The position numbers were made by a program, and so were the translations under genes. From NCBI GenBank assembly GCA_956465555.1, contig OY101128.1:558001-622000 (forward strand): a DNA stretch of 64,000 bases, read 5' to 3'. Positions 18,308 through 29,600 of the stretch are shown piece by piece (position 1 is the first letter of the stretch; each line of letters starts with the position of its first letter). This stretch comes from Nitzschia sp. pyKryTriq1. Its lineage: Eukaryota; Bacillariophyta; Bacillariophyceae; Bacillariales; Bacillariaceae. Under the pieces are notes generated by a model. It ran no database searches. It saw nothing but the letters and a program-made list of their open reading frames with translations, and was not told the DNA's origin.

Positions 18308-20092
18308 TCAATGCTCGTTCTTCGTGTGCTCTTCCACCATATCCCAGAGTGCTCGTACATGTGCTAGCTCGGTCCAACTGACCGCAGCCTTGTACGCGTG
18401 TTGACCCACGACAGAAAGTGTTTTCGCATCATCATCGTGGTCGTGGCTGTCGTGGTCGTCTAATAGTAGCTTCATGACTTTTGCTGTCACGGCGTCTCGA
18501 TCTTCCATATCGACACCCATAGAGCACTGGCTGTGAATTGGCAATAGTTGCTCGGCTCCAATGGCTCCATTTTGGTTCAGTAGTGTTGGAACGCCACACG
18601 CCGCAGCCTCGACTATCGTCATCCCCCACGCTTCGTACAAGGCGGGATGAATATTCAATCGACTTTGCTGTAGCAACTCTGACAATTGTTCGGGGTTCAA
18701 AAAGTCGTCGATGATCAAGGCGTGGGGGACGCACGCTCGTAAATCCGCCTTGACCGTCTCGGCAAACTCGGGCTGCGAGGCCGCGCCAGCCAAGAGTGGG
18801 ATGACCTGGGTACGGCTCCAAAAATCGGGGTCGAGTTGGGTGATGTCTTGGCAGACTTGCACAAATCGTTGTGGTCCCTTGTCTTTGGAGAGTCGAACAA
18901 TACAAGCAAAGTATGGGCGATGTCTTGTCGCGTCCAAAATGTGGGCCTGGTCTCGTAGAGCGATTTCGGTAAACTCTTGTCGCAGCATGGGCCAAATAGT
19001 TCGGACTTTTTCTTCTTGATGTGTTGATGGTGGCTCTCTTTCTTCTGAAGTATTCATACTATCGCCTTCACCGCCAACAGCAATCATGGATTGAAGCGAC
19101 TGGTTGTCGGCCGAGCACATTGCCATGACGGCTCCTCCCGATGCCAGAGCGAATTGTACGGATGCGGCTTCGACGGTTTGATAAAAGAGCCGATCTTCCT
19201 CCCGAATATTCGTCATGCTCGAGTAGACTCTGAAATTTAAAAAGAAGACTGGAATGATCTTCTTCATCTTCTTCTTCTTCTTGGATGACGATGATGGTAG
19301 TGATTCGTGAAAGCTTTCCATCACTCCCGCCATGCCCGTCCAATCGGCAGCTAAAATCGCCGAAATAGGTGGCAGTGACGATGATACTGATACTGACGAT
19401 GCTGATGGTTCTCCTAGTACTGTTTCGCTGTCGTCAGCGAGCAGCAGCGACGAGACGATTCGTTGCACTCCCTGAGCGAATGTTTCGTGGTCGAACTCTC
19501 GATCCGTAGTCTTCCAACCTTTATCCGAGACGGGGACCACATGCAAACGAACTCCTGGTGGTGTGTCCGATGGGTCCAATTCTCGGGATGCCGACGACAT
19601 GGGTCGCGCCACAATCACTTCCTGGAGTAACCCTAGACGGCGAACGGCGGCATTGTTGTTGTTGTTGTCGTCGTCATGCTGACTAGAATTTTCCATGGTG
19701 TTGGTGTTGGTGTTGGAAGACGAAAATAAAGTCGAAAGGCCCCGTACATGACTTCGTGCAGCGATACCATTTCCGGAAAAGAGATCATCGTGACAATATT
19801 CCAAAGAAATGTAAATGATACGCCGTGCGTCGGTCGTCGCTGCTGCTGCTGCTGATGCTGCTTCGTCTGTGGACGTCGTGACGGATTGGGTGATGCTGCT
19901 GTCGCGTGGAGTCATGCTGAGGAGTCCTTGTTGTGATTTTCCTAAACAGTATGATCGTCTTGTCGTCCGCACCAGTTTTTCGGCATGCCGTGCTGGGACT
20001 ATAAATCCTTCTGCACCTTGGAACGAGAGCAGCAGGATGAGCGATGTTACCAGCAAATGATGCAAATGATGCAATAGGTGGCGAGGAGGCAT
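18308..20092 (-). CDS. GT4-type glycosyltransferase, probably plastid-targeted
   Basis: A 594-residue protein. The N-terminus has a hydrophobic signal segment followed by GAEGFIVPARH, resembling the ASA|FAP junction of diatom plastid preproteins, then a basic transit-like stretch. The N-lobe begins RIIYISLEY with a Gly/His-rich NGIAARSHVRGL loop. The C-lobe has ACIVRLSKDKGPQRF and the retaining-GT signature EAWGMTIVEAAACGVP (E-x7-E) near residue 500. These mark a GT-B retaining glycosyltransferase of the GT4 group, using a nucleotide-sugar donor. The acceptor is unknown; glycolipid or polysaccharide synthesis in the plastid is inference. Ser and Asn homopolymers interrupt the N-lobe (about residues 125-150), which is unusual for the fold. 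Confidence 0.78.
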   Translation of the reverse strand: MPPRHLLHHLHHLLVTSLILLLSFQGAEGFIVPARHAEKLVRTTRRSYCLGKSQQGLLSMTPRDSSITQSVTTSTDEAASAAAAATTDARRIIYISLEYCHDDLFSGNGIAARSHVRGLSTLFSSSNTNTNTMENSSQHDDDNNNNNAAVRRLGLLQEVIVARPMSSASRELDPSDTPPGVRLHVVPVSDKGWKTTDREFDHETFAQGVQRIVSSLLLADDSETVLGEPSASSVSVSSSLPPISAILAADWTGMAGVMESFHESLPSSSSKKKKKMKKIIPVFFLNFRVYSSMTNIREEDRLFYQTVEAASVQFALASGGAVMAMCSADNQSLQSMIAVGGEGDSMNTSEEREPPSTHQEEKVRTIWPMLRQEFTEIALRDQAHILDATRHRPYFACIVRLSKDKGPQRFVQVCQDITQLDPDFWSRTQVIPLLAGAASQPEFAETVKADLRACVPHALIIDDFLNPEQLSELLQQSRLNIHPALYEAWGMTIVEAAACGVPTLLNQNGAIGAEQLLPIHSQCSMGVDMEDRDAVTAKVMKLLLDDHDSHDHDDDAKTLSVVGQHAYKAAVSWTELAHVRALWDMVEEHTKNEH

Positions 20093-20688
20093 GGGCAGTG
20101 GGAGGCTCTCGTCGTGTCCTTGTCTCTCATCTCTCCTTTCGTGCGGTGTGTTGTCTGTCTGCTGTGTCTCTGCGGGTCATTGCTCTCGCTTTTTGCTGCT
20201 GCTTTTCTCATTTTGGATCCCTCTCATCAATCCGATCAAAATGGAGCGAAACGCGGCCACATAGCCAGGAAGCGAGACAAGCGTTCGATCTTCGATCCAT
20301 CCGAGCCGTCTGGCCGTGCTTCTGTCAGCCAAAGAGGGGGCAATACCGGTAGGGCGGGAGGGACTTGTTGAGACCCGAGAAGTCCCGCTACTAGAGCGCG
20401 CGGGTTTTGCGGTCCTTTTGGTCAACCCCGTTATTTTGAGACATGCCCTCTTGGACGACGACGACTCACTCTTGGAAGCAAAATAAAGGAGAAAGGAGAA
20501 CGCCATACCAGTACTGTAATTCCCTTCTCCTATATTCATTCATCAATCATTTTTCAGATTGCACGATACACGCACGCAATACCACAACAAAACAAGAAAC
20601 AAAAAGTTCTCAAGAATTCGATAATACAATCAAGACAGTTAGTGAGCGAGTGATACTGTAACAATATTGATCCATTATTAATTTGCCC
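20093..20688. other. Shared 5' region between divergent genes
   Basis: 596 bp between the glycosyltransferase start (minus) and the kinase-like start (plus). It includes TACCGGTA at 20344-20351 and an A-rich stretch at 20575-20605 before the kinase start. No gene is supported. Confidence 0.4.
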
Positions 20689-22095
20689 ATGGAACAAGAC
20701 TTCCCTGGGCCGGTAGCAGAAGATATCAATGTTGTCATCGCCGAGGGGGCGACGAATGCCCAAATCTGGGTCGTGCCATCAGCAGCAGCATCATCAGCAG
20801 CAGCAGCAGCATCATCACACAGCAATACTACTGCTATCAGCAATATCAGCAGTACCACCACCACCACCACCACCTCGAGTACTACCATCATCGATCCAGA
20901 GTTGCGGCAGGTCGAGGTTGTGAGACGAGACAATCCTACACAAGCTTACAACATCAACACGGCGGTAGCTCCACGGCCACTGTCGCATGGAGACCTCCAG
21001 TGGGGGCATGTCTATCGAGGGTATATTTTGCCTCGTTGGCAGCAGCAGCAGCAGCAGCAGCAGCACGACCCCGTGTTTCTAGAACCGAAACCACCCAACC
21101 AACTTGCCACATCAGCGGGACAACCAGCGGTTCCACTGGTAGAGGTCATCATCAAACGTCTGGATCGTGCCGTGGTAGAGTGGGAACTCCAGCATGGCTC
21201 GGCGGAGAATCCCATGATGGAAATCTTTCGCATGCAAGAGATTGGGGATGACCAGCATGTCCTTGGTATCATTGAGGCATTGCAAAACGACCAATATCTA
21301 TACATTATTTCCCGCTTTTGTGAAAAAGGAAGCTTGGCGGATCACTGTCCGCTACATTCCAATTATTATTATCATTATTATCCCGAACCCAATCTTCACA
21401 CAGAAGGTCGAGCTCGGTTCTACTTTCGACAAATGCTCGAGGCAGTTCAGTACATTCATGATAATGACGATGCTCATCCTCCTCATGGTGGCATCTGCCA
21501 CCGAGATATTGATCCAGGAAATTTTCTCGTAACCAATCAAGATCGAGTCCTTCTCAATGACTTCGCCATGTCGTTTCGAATCCCACAAGGGGGCATTGTT
21601 CGACCCATGGGGCGATGTGGCAAACCACCCTATTGGCCTCCCGAGATCTTTTTGAACAACCAAGCCTTTTACGCCCATCAAATCGATATCTGGGCCTGCG
21701 TTGTCAGCCTTTTCAATCTCCTAACAGGAGAGAGACCATATCTACTGCCGCATCCGGGAGATATCGGCTTTCGATATTGTGTATTGGCTGGTGGTGCCTT
21801 CTCCTTCGTTTCGTCTGAAGAAAACAGTAATCATCATGAACGGCTCATGGATGTCCTACAAGACATGAACTACACCGCCGACACCTTTTACCCTCCAGAT
21901 ATCTCGGATCACGCCCGAGGACAAATTTCCTTTCGAGAAACGTTAGCGCTATGCTCCTTGGTTCCCAAAATCATGGCGATGAGTCCTCAGGTGCGAGAAC
22001 TCTTTCATAATTGTCTACGCATGAATCCCAACGATCGATGGACCATGGACCAGATCAGGAACTGCGAATGGATGACCATGGAACTGCCAGAGTAG
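20689..22095 (+). CDS. Divergent protein kinase-like protein
   Basis: A 468-residue protein starting MEQDFPGPVAE. Residues 20-65 are Ala/Ser/Thr homopolymers encoded by CAG and ACC repeats, and a Gln tract lies near 115-125. The kinase fold spans about 100-465. EVIIKRLD holds the beta3 lysine. The catalytic loop near 270 reads HRDIDPGN, keeping the HRD aspartate and the asparagine but with Asp where Ser/Thr kinases have Lys. The metal motif near 289 is DFA rather than DFG, and the APE motif is PPE. The HxxxxWxxGVxL helix is represented by DIWACVVSLFNLLTG. It may be an active divergent kinase or a pseudokinase. The nearest family is unclear. Confidence 0.8.
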   Translation: MEQDFPGPVAEDINVVIAEGATNAQIWVVPSAAASSAAAAASSHSNTTAISNISSTTTTTTTSSTTIIDPELRQVEVVRRDNPTQAYNINTAVAPRPLSHGDLQWGHVYRGYILPRWQQQQQQQQHDPVFLEPKPPNQLATSAGQPAVPLVEVIIKRLDRAVVEWELQHGSAENPMMEIFRMQEIGDDQHVLGIIEALQNDQYLYIISRFCEKGSLADHCPLHSNYYYHYYPEPNLHTEGRARFYFRQMLEAVQYIHDNDDAHPPHGGICHRDIDPGNFLVTNQDRVLLNDFAMSFRIPQGGIVRPMGRCGKPPYWPPEIFLNNQAFYAHQIDIWACVVSLFNLLTGERPYLLPHPGDIGFRYCVLAGGAFSFVSSEENSNHHERLMDVLQDMNYTADTFYPPDISDHARGQISFRETLALCSLVPKIMAMSPQVRELFHNCLRMNPNDRWTMDQIRNCEWMTMELPE

Positions 22096-22634
22096 GTCTA
22101 ATAGAGAAGCTATGACAGTTTTTATTGTGAGCTGTGGTACTTGATTGATTGATTGATTGATTGGTGTTTTGCCGTCTTGACGACGACCTTTTGGGATAGA
22201 TTCTCTAGTAGACTCCAGCCGCCGACGCTATCCGTTCAGGGGAAGTAGGAAAAGGGAAAATACCAGCAATTGAATTCTTCGAGTCCATCCATCCTCACGC
22301 GAGAACCTCTCGCACCATGAAAATGTCAGAACGATTGGATCATTTCTTGAGTATCTACTCAATGCTTTTCTCTTATGTTTATATGTTTCGACGTTTTAGC
22401 TTTACTCAACGATTCAAGTGCACAAATAATATAGTAATAATAAAAATAAATAACCATACCGGTCGCAATCATTGCCAAACAATGACATCGCGCATGAATA
22501 GAGTATATAGCGTACTATAATTGCTGGCAACTATGTAGTGTTACTATATTCTTTCTAGCTAGCCGGGATCACTCTATGCAGCGTCAAAGCTCAGATGGAC
22601 TGATTCAATTGTGTTGTGCTTCGTGTTCTGATGC
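22096..22634. other. Intergenic gap between convergent genes
   Basis: 539 bp between two stop codons. It contains a TTGA tetranucleotide tract at about 22143-22162 and AT-rich sequence around 22425-22455. No gene supported. Confidence 0.4.
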
Positions 22635-23541
22635 TTAGAACTGAATGGGAAGCTGAGCCTGGGAAGCGGCATCAAATCGATCGACGGCAAGTCCGAGATT
22701 CACAAAGATCTCCTTTCCATTGACAAGCTCTTGAAGAATCATACCAGCAGCTCCAAGCATGGCCAGACGACCATTTTGCAATTCCTTGGTCTGAATCTCC
22801 GCAAACTCCGCGGGATCTTCGGGCTTGAGGCCAAGGGGGTCGAAACCAATATCTCCTGGGTAGTAGTTTTCGTTGAGATCCTGGAACATGGTACCAGAAT
22901 CAGACGAGACACGTCCGAGGGAACCAGCATCGGGAGCCTTCCATCCAACTTGAGCACGATTGAGCTCGAGGGCACCAATAAGGACGGTAAGAGCCACGAA
23001 AAAAAGAGGTTCGACAGCGCGGACTTCGTCGAGGTGACGAATGGCTGGCCCAATATCCTTGTTGGACGCCTCAAAGAGAGGATGGAACTCGAGGGGTTCC
23101 TCGGTAACAAGCATACCGATGGAGGCGAGCATGGCTGTCATGAACGAAACAAGGTGAGAAGACGAGATAGGCATATTATGTGTTCGCAAATGCATTTCCA
23201 ATTCATTGTCGTCGACCGAAAAGACATGACGAGATGTATTTCGGTCGTCTCGAAAATACATACGAGTACACCACATCAGCAATATGTAACTTACCAACAC
23301 GTCCATGTTGAAGTTCAGCCTCTCTGTACTTCTTGATGGTATCAAGGTCGGCACCGGCAGCAAAGCCTGCAGGATCGAACTCTCCGACGGGGGGAAGAGA
23401 TCCGGGAAGACCGAAGCAGAACTTGTTTGCGTCAGCGGTCCAACCGTTTAAGTTGAGAGAGGTGGAGGCACGACCAGCCTGCTGGGCAGGTGCAAAGGCG
23501 GTGGCAGAAGTGGCAAGGAAGGCGGCAACGGTGAACTTCAT
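22635..23541 (-). CDS. Fucoxanthin-chlorophyll a/c-binding (LHC family) protein (2 exons)
   Basis: Exons are 23541-23295 and 23134-22635, with a 160-nt intron. The product is 248 residues. The splice restores the helix-1 motif E-x2-HGRVAMLA. The N-terminus [20 protein letters not shown] is a textbook bipartite plastid presequence with the SATA|FAP junction. Helix 3 carries [15 protein letters not shown]. The Glu/Arg and Asn/His pairs of helices 1 and 3 are the expected chlorophyll ligands and salt bridges. FDPAGF and FDPLGL precede the two helices. It should bind chlorophyll a/c and fucoxanthin in the thylakoid. I cannot assign the Lhcf/Lhcr/Lhcx subgroup, but the start of the mature region ([19 protein letters not shown]) does not look like a typical Lhcf. 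Confidence 0.93.
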
Positions 23542-24742
23542 GGTAAATGATAGTGGGTTTATGATGTTCGTCGAAATGGGAATTGTGAGCAGAAGCTGGT
23601 CGTCGTCGTCGATGTGAATTGTAGCGAAGACGCCGCATTGCATTCTCATCCTTCTTTGCGTTCTTCGTTCGTAGAGAATCTCTTCCTTCTTGTTTTGCGC
23701 GCATACGTACTTGCTGGATCCTTTTTCAATTTTTGGGTTTCTCCGAATTTGCTGGCTCTTGTCTCGTTGCTTATTGGTTGATGGATGAGAACACGAACAG
23801 CTGCTCTGCGCATAGTAGCGGGATATGCATGTTCGCTAGCTGCAAAAACAGCGGATAGTTAGCTTTCTCGGAGATTCATTCTACTAAGCGTCTACTACCG
23901 AAGTACTACTACTGTACAACAGCTACTGCCGTAGTAGAGTACTTCTTGTCTAAATACTCCGATTGTCTTTGTACGTAGTTTCCTGCATTTATTATTGCGT
24001 GTTGTCCGACTATTCTGTACCCCACCGAGAAAAAAGTGCATACGTGGTGATGGTGGGCGTGGTGGTCGGTGGTTATTACGAGTACTGTATCTTTGCAGCA
24101 GGCTCCCTGCTTGTGCAGTACGTACCCTGTACAGGTAGTCTATGATTTCTCGCACCGGTAAAACAGTATCGGTATCTTCACAGTTGTACTCGTACCAGCA
24201 GACTACATACTATTGTACGTGAATTCGAAAGAAAGATACCAAAGAACAAAAATACCAAAGCAAACTGCTTTCCGTCGAGCTTGGCCTTCCTTGCTAGCTT
24301 GATTGGGCTACCGGTATATCGTAGCCTGCCTGAAGGTGCTGGTCTCGGGATCTCTCCGAATGAAGTCGAGCTGAAGGAGAGAGCGAAGGAGACGGTTGTT
24401 GGTAATAATGGTTCTTGTTGCTCTACCACTGCTAGCTAGTACTCTTACAGAGAGTGGGCAATTGGCTGCTGCTGTCAGGCGAGCAGACAAAGATACCGGT
24501 ACTATTCGGGTCCTCCAGAGCTACTGTACGACAGCGCCCAGTAGCCCAGTCTATCGTCCTCTACTACGTAGTAGCTGCGTTGTTCTACAGTAGCTCTACT
24601 ACTAGAGCCGGCATGCTTCTAAAACATAACTTAAGAACTATCAATTTCGAAATTACTCTAAACATAATATGCTGCAACAATTTTGTACATCTGCGCCCTA
24701 GAAAATGCATGCATGATGTACAGTATTTCGTCTACAAATCTA
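23542..24742. other. 1.2-kb gap upstream of the LHC gene
   Basis: Holds the LHC promoter and 5' UTR plus repeat-like intergenic DNA: TACCGGTA at 24309 and 24494, and many CTAGTAG/GTAC words between 23880 and 24610. Only short chance frames are present. The far end is the 3' side of the aldo-keto reductase gene. Confidence 0.45.
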
Positions 24743-25904
24743 CTAGTCAAAAATATCGGTACCCTCTGGGCAAAAGGCATTGGGTCCACCCAAAAAGGAG
24801 CTCAGTGGATTAGGATTTGTCTTGGCACTCACATATTTGTCCAACCCCATGATAGCCGTCATATCGTCGTCCGTCAAGGAAAAGTCAAAGACCGAAATAT
24901 TTTCCGCCATGCGATGGGGTTTGATACTCTTTGGTAGAACCACAATGCCTCGCTGCAAGAGAAAGCGCAACAAGACTTGCGCGGGGCTCTTGCCATGCGC
25001 TTCCGCAATAGTTTTGACGACGGGATCGTCCAACGGGATGGAGGCTTGCCACATTTCCTTTTGGGACACACCGCCACCCAGCGGAGTATGCGCCGTCACG
25101 CAAATGTCTCGGGACAAGCAGTAATTGACCAAAGACTCGCGTGTGTAGTACGCATGGACCTCAATTTGGTTACAAGACACGGGAACACGGGCCTGATTGA
25201 CCAAATCATGCACCAACATCATGGGGTAGTTACTGACACCGATGCTTTTGCATTTTCCTGCGTCGACCAACTTTTCCATAGCACGCCAAGTATCAATCAA
25301 AGGCGTGGTGCCCAGTTCCGACGAACCCCATCCGGGAGTGGCCAAGCCTGTATGCTTCCACGCAATGGGGAAGTGGATCAAATACAAATCGAAATGGTCG
25401 AGACCCAGATTGTTCAAACTGTGATCGCAGGCCTGAGGGACAATATCCACGTCGTGGTCCGAGTTCCAGAGTTTTCCGGTGAAAAAGAGATCTTCTCGTT
25501 TGACCAATCCATCATCGAACGCCTTTTTCAATGCTTCTCCGATCTCCTTTTCATTTCCACTGTTGTTTGTGCAAGTTTTGATTTGTGTCGAGAAAGAAAG
25601 AAACAAATCAGTCGCCCGTCAAAATACTGTAGTGATGAAAATCATGTTATCCCATCGTGATGATTCTTCGTGATCACAGGCGGTCACTGGTTATTCCCGG
25701 TACCGGTACTTACTATACATGAGCCAGATCAAAATGTCGGTATCCTGCCTTGATGGCCTCAATGACGGCGGGTCCCACCTCGCCAGGTTCACTCCGAAAA
25801 GTGCCGTACGCAATGACTGGCATTTCGACGCCACTGGCCAATTTGTAGGTCGGGTCGGGCTTGGAAAGATCAAACTTGGGCGCTGGTTTCGTGTAAGAAG
25901 TCAT
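24743..25904 (-). CDS. Aldo-keto reductase (2 exons)
   Basis: Exons are 25904-25714 and 25559-24743. The 154-nt GTAAGT...CAG intron lies inside the catalytic-Tyr codon: exon 1 ends HV-TA and exon 2 restores Tyr-Gly-Asn-Glu, giving HVYGNEKEIG. The product is 335 residues. The AKR tetrad is present: Asp of FDLAHVY, that Tyr, Lys of FTGKLWNSD, and His of LYLIHFP. NADPH-binding GVSNY and LPKSIKPHR motifs are also present. It should reduce aldehydes or sugars (AKR2/AKR4-like) with NADPH in the cytosol; no targeting signal is seen. The substrate is not predictable. The intron carries a TACCGGTA word at 25701-25708, 5 bp before the donor on the minus strand. Confidence 0.93.
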
Positions 25905-26630
25905 GGTCGTTGTTTTCTTGATTGGGACAAGTCGTCAGTTGTCAGTTGTTTTGGATGATAAGATGGAATGGAACGGAATGGAATGTACTTTGGAGACAAA
26001 GAGCGAAGGTGCGATCTTTGATTTCCGATTGTTGTTTTTGTCGTTTTATGATGAGAAGAAACAAACTCGTCTTCGTCGTCCCTCGGTGGTCTTCGCCCCC
26101 ATCGATGATGAGCGACCACACAACAAAACTGGTTTGCGGTTGCGTTATTGCTCGGAGTCGACAGTCGGCATCACCGATATCAGGGAGCGTATCTTTGATG
26201 CTGGTAGAATAAGGTACATGGATAGGAACATATTCACCCGGTAAATTGGAACTATTCAGGTGGAATTTCCGAGGGAGACGAGCGAATGAAATCCATCCGA
26301 CTCAAATGACCTGACGGGTAGCAGACGGACCGTCGTCCTATTGCGGCAGGATTGTTGATGATGATGATTCTCTAATAGTACTGTACCACCGGTAGAGCTA
26401 GACTATTCGTAACGTACCACAACTACCAGGTACTGTAGAGTAACCCGAGTCGTCGTCGTAAAGGGATTGATTACTCGCAGAAATGTCCATTACTATAGTT
26501 GCTGGGCAAAAGATTGGGGTACAGCAATATAGTAGTACTAGTACTGTAGTAGAAGCGGACCTGTAAGAGGGAAGTTCTCTCTAGTAGTAGTAGCAGTATT
26601 GAAAAAGTAAAAGGCCAACAATCCTTTTTC
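25905..26630. other. Intergenic region
   Basis: 726 bp between the 5' side of the aldo-keto reductase gene and the 3' side of the oligopeptidase gene. Short frames on both strands look like chance. CTAG/GTAC-rich words occur at 26370-26430 and 26520-26550. Confidence 0.4.
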
Positions 26631-29600
26631 TCATTGAGCAATCTGATCCAAGACAAAGGTATATATCCATGCAAGTTCCTCAAAGTACTTGCTCCGATTA
26701 CTTCCAAATGAATGCCCCGCGCGGGTGTCAATCTTAACTAGAATGGGTCGGCCTTCTTCCGCCAAAGTCGAATGGCGAAGCGCAGCAGCAAACTTGAGGG
26801 GTTCCCAGTAGGGAACTCGAGGGTCCTTCCAACCTCCAATCAGGAGACAACTCGGGTACACTTTGTTGGCGGCAATGTTATGCATAGGAGCGTACCCTCC
26901 AATGCTGTGGAAACCCTCTTGTGTATGAGGGTTGCCCCACTCGTCCCATTCTAGAGCCGTCAGAGGCAAGGTTGAGTCCGCCATGGTACATAGAATGTCC
27001 ACAAAGGGGACGCCAAGTACCACGCATCGAAAGAGATCCGGGTTTTGGTTCATCGCGCTCGCCACCAATAGACCTCCAGCCGAACGACCCTCCGCGGCCA
27101 TACATTCTGGTTTCGTCCAGTTGTGTTCTACCAACCACTTTGCCACATCGCAAAAGTCATGGATCGAATTTTCCTTGAAGACGCCCTTTCCACTCTCATG
27201 CCATTGCGTGCCCAATTCTCCACCTCCGCGTACATGAGCCACCGCACAAATGACTCCTCGTTTCAAAAGTGGTATTCGCAGAGTGGAAAACGATGGTTCC
27301 AGGGAATGGCCATAGGCACCATATCCCAACAAATGAAGCGGGCATGGAAATGAGGAAACACTCTTCTTCTTCTTGTTCTTCTTCTTGTGGTAGACCAAAC
27401 TCACAGGAATGCGAGTGATTCCATCTCGAGAGGGTACCTCCAGTCGCTTGCAAACGAAATCCGTTTTGCAGTATCCAGGGATGGTTTGTTCGTAGAGTGT
27501 AGTAATCGATGATAATGATGATGATGATGATGTTTGATACTGGTCCGTCGTCGTCGTCAAATTGACTTGAAGGATTTGACGTGGGGTGACCATGGATTCG
27601 TAAGTCAAAATGCAAAGATCGGAATGAAAAGCTTGTTTTCTTGCCATTGCCACGTAGTTTGGTAATACTGGCTCATTGCGATTTTTGGAAGAGTCGTCGT
27701 CCTCGTCCCAAATAAGTGGCCGGGCATTCCACTCCTGATTTTCCTCTACGTCCACGGCTGGTGTCAAAACCCAAATACGCTGCAGTCCGTCTTGTTGTCG
27801 GCCTTGGACTACGACATGATCCGCAAAGGTCATCATGTGATCGAACGAAAGCATTCTCGTCGATGTGCTGCCCTCGTCATCAAGCGTCATCGTTCTTGGG
27901 AATCTCCAAGTGACAGGTGTCCAGATCGACGCATCCGCACACGAGGATGTAAACAGCTGGTGATGGTGCGCTGAACTCCATGCCTCGCCACAATTCCTAT
28001 CCAATAGCCACCATTGACCGTGTCGATGGTCCAAGACAAAATTATTGGTTGTATTAAACGACGATACTTTGATCAAGCTGGGTCGTCGGTCGTTCACCAG
28101 AAAATTCTTCTTGGTACTACAAAGATCCAAAGCCAGAATGGCGCCTCCAATCGCCGAAGAAGTCTCGCACTTCCAAAGAAGATACTTTCCATCCGAGGTT
28201 TGACTCAAGTCACACCAATATCGTTCATTGGGTTCTGTGTGTAGCACGGTATAGTACTCGCTTTCACTAACATCCTGGAATGATGATGGTGGTGATTGCT
28301 GTCCTTGTTGCTGTTGCTGTTGCTGTTGCCATTGAACCCACTGAAATGGACGATGCAAGACTGGATCCAATTGAACGTAATGAAGAGAGTAGCGGTAGTT
28401 CTGGTCACCATTGACACATTCGATCGTACCGCTTGTGTGTTCGGCCACCTTTCGAAGATGGGACGTTTGGGAGTCTCGTACAAAGATAGTATAGGACTCG
28501 TCTCCGACAAGATCCACCGAAAAGGCAACTCCAGAAAGGCTCGAACAGTTGTCTGTGTCCTTTTCTCCTTCCGATGACGATACGAAGATTGGAATGACGG
28601 AATGGATGGCAAAGTAGGAATCTTGCCTCGAGGAGTCGTCGCATTCCTGTGATAGTAATTGCTTGGCAATCTCGTTTTCATCCAATATGACTTGTTCGTT
28701 CTGAAACATTTCAAACGGCGTAGAATTGTATTGAGCTTTCACACGGCAGTGAAGAGGATACGGTTGATTGGAGAGCCGTTTGGTATAATAGTAGGAACCA
28801 TCATCCCCATGCAAGTATAATTGTGAAATTTCAGCGTTATGGTCATCGTCGTCTTTTTGCGATGACGATGACGATGACGATGATTCACCATGCAAGTTAA
28901 GGTATTCCCGTACCAAATCTTGGTGCAAGCGTTGCCTCCGATGACCCCCATCGTCGCCTTCCCTTTGGGAGGAGAAAAACTGCTCCGTGTAGCGATTTTC
29001 CTTTTCAATATGATCCATCACTCGTTTTTGTTTTTCATCATCATCATCATCATCATCCTCCTCTCTTACTCTCATCCAACCGTAAGGATCTGGCACTTTG
29101 ATCGGAGGGTCCAACCATGAAATATTTATTCTTGGCTCTCCTGTTTCTGAAAACAAGGCCGGATCGTTGTTGCTGTTGTCGTCTTTATTGAGAGCGAGGG
29201 GCGACAGGGCAGATTTTTCACCACCAAACAGCACGACACAATCTTCATCTCTTTTCGCGATTGGCGGCGGCAAAGTGCTGCTGCTTCTTGTTGTTGAATT
29301 GAATAATAGCAATGTCGTCGTAGTCGTCGTCGTCTCACCATCATCATCATCATCATCATCAGTCTTTTTTGTCGAACAAACAAGACCAACACAGGTCGAG
29401 GATGGGATGATTCTCCTTGTTCTGATTATTGCAAAGGCATCAACCCCACCGAGCGGCCGCAGCAGCCACAAAGCAGATCTGCTACTGCTACTACTGCTGC
29501 TACTACTAGCGTCAAGAATTAGACAGAAGTAGTGGTGGTGGAAGGCTGCACATGCACATATTCTTGCAGTGAAGAATGATCGCAGGATCGCAATTATTAG

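Noticed and set aside
23203-23294. Read-through of LHC exon 1 as a separate 148-residue protein
   Set aside because: The donor GTAAGT at 23294 and acceptor at 23135 restore HGRVAMLA, so the read-through is intron.
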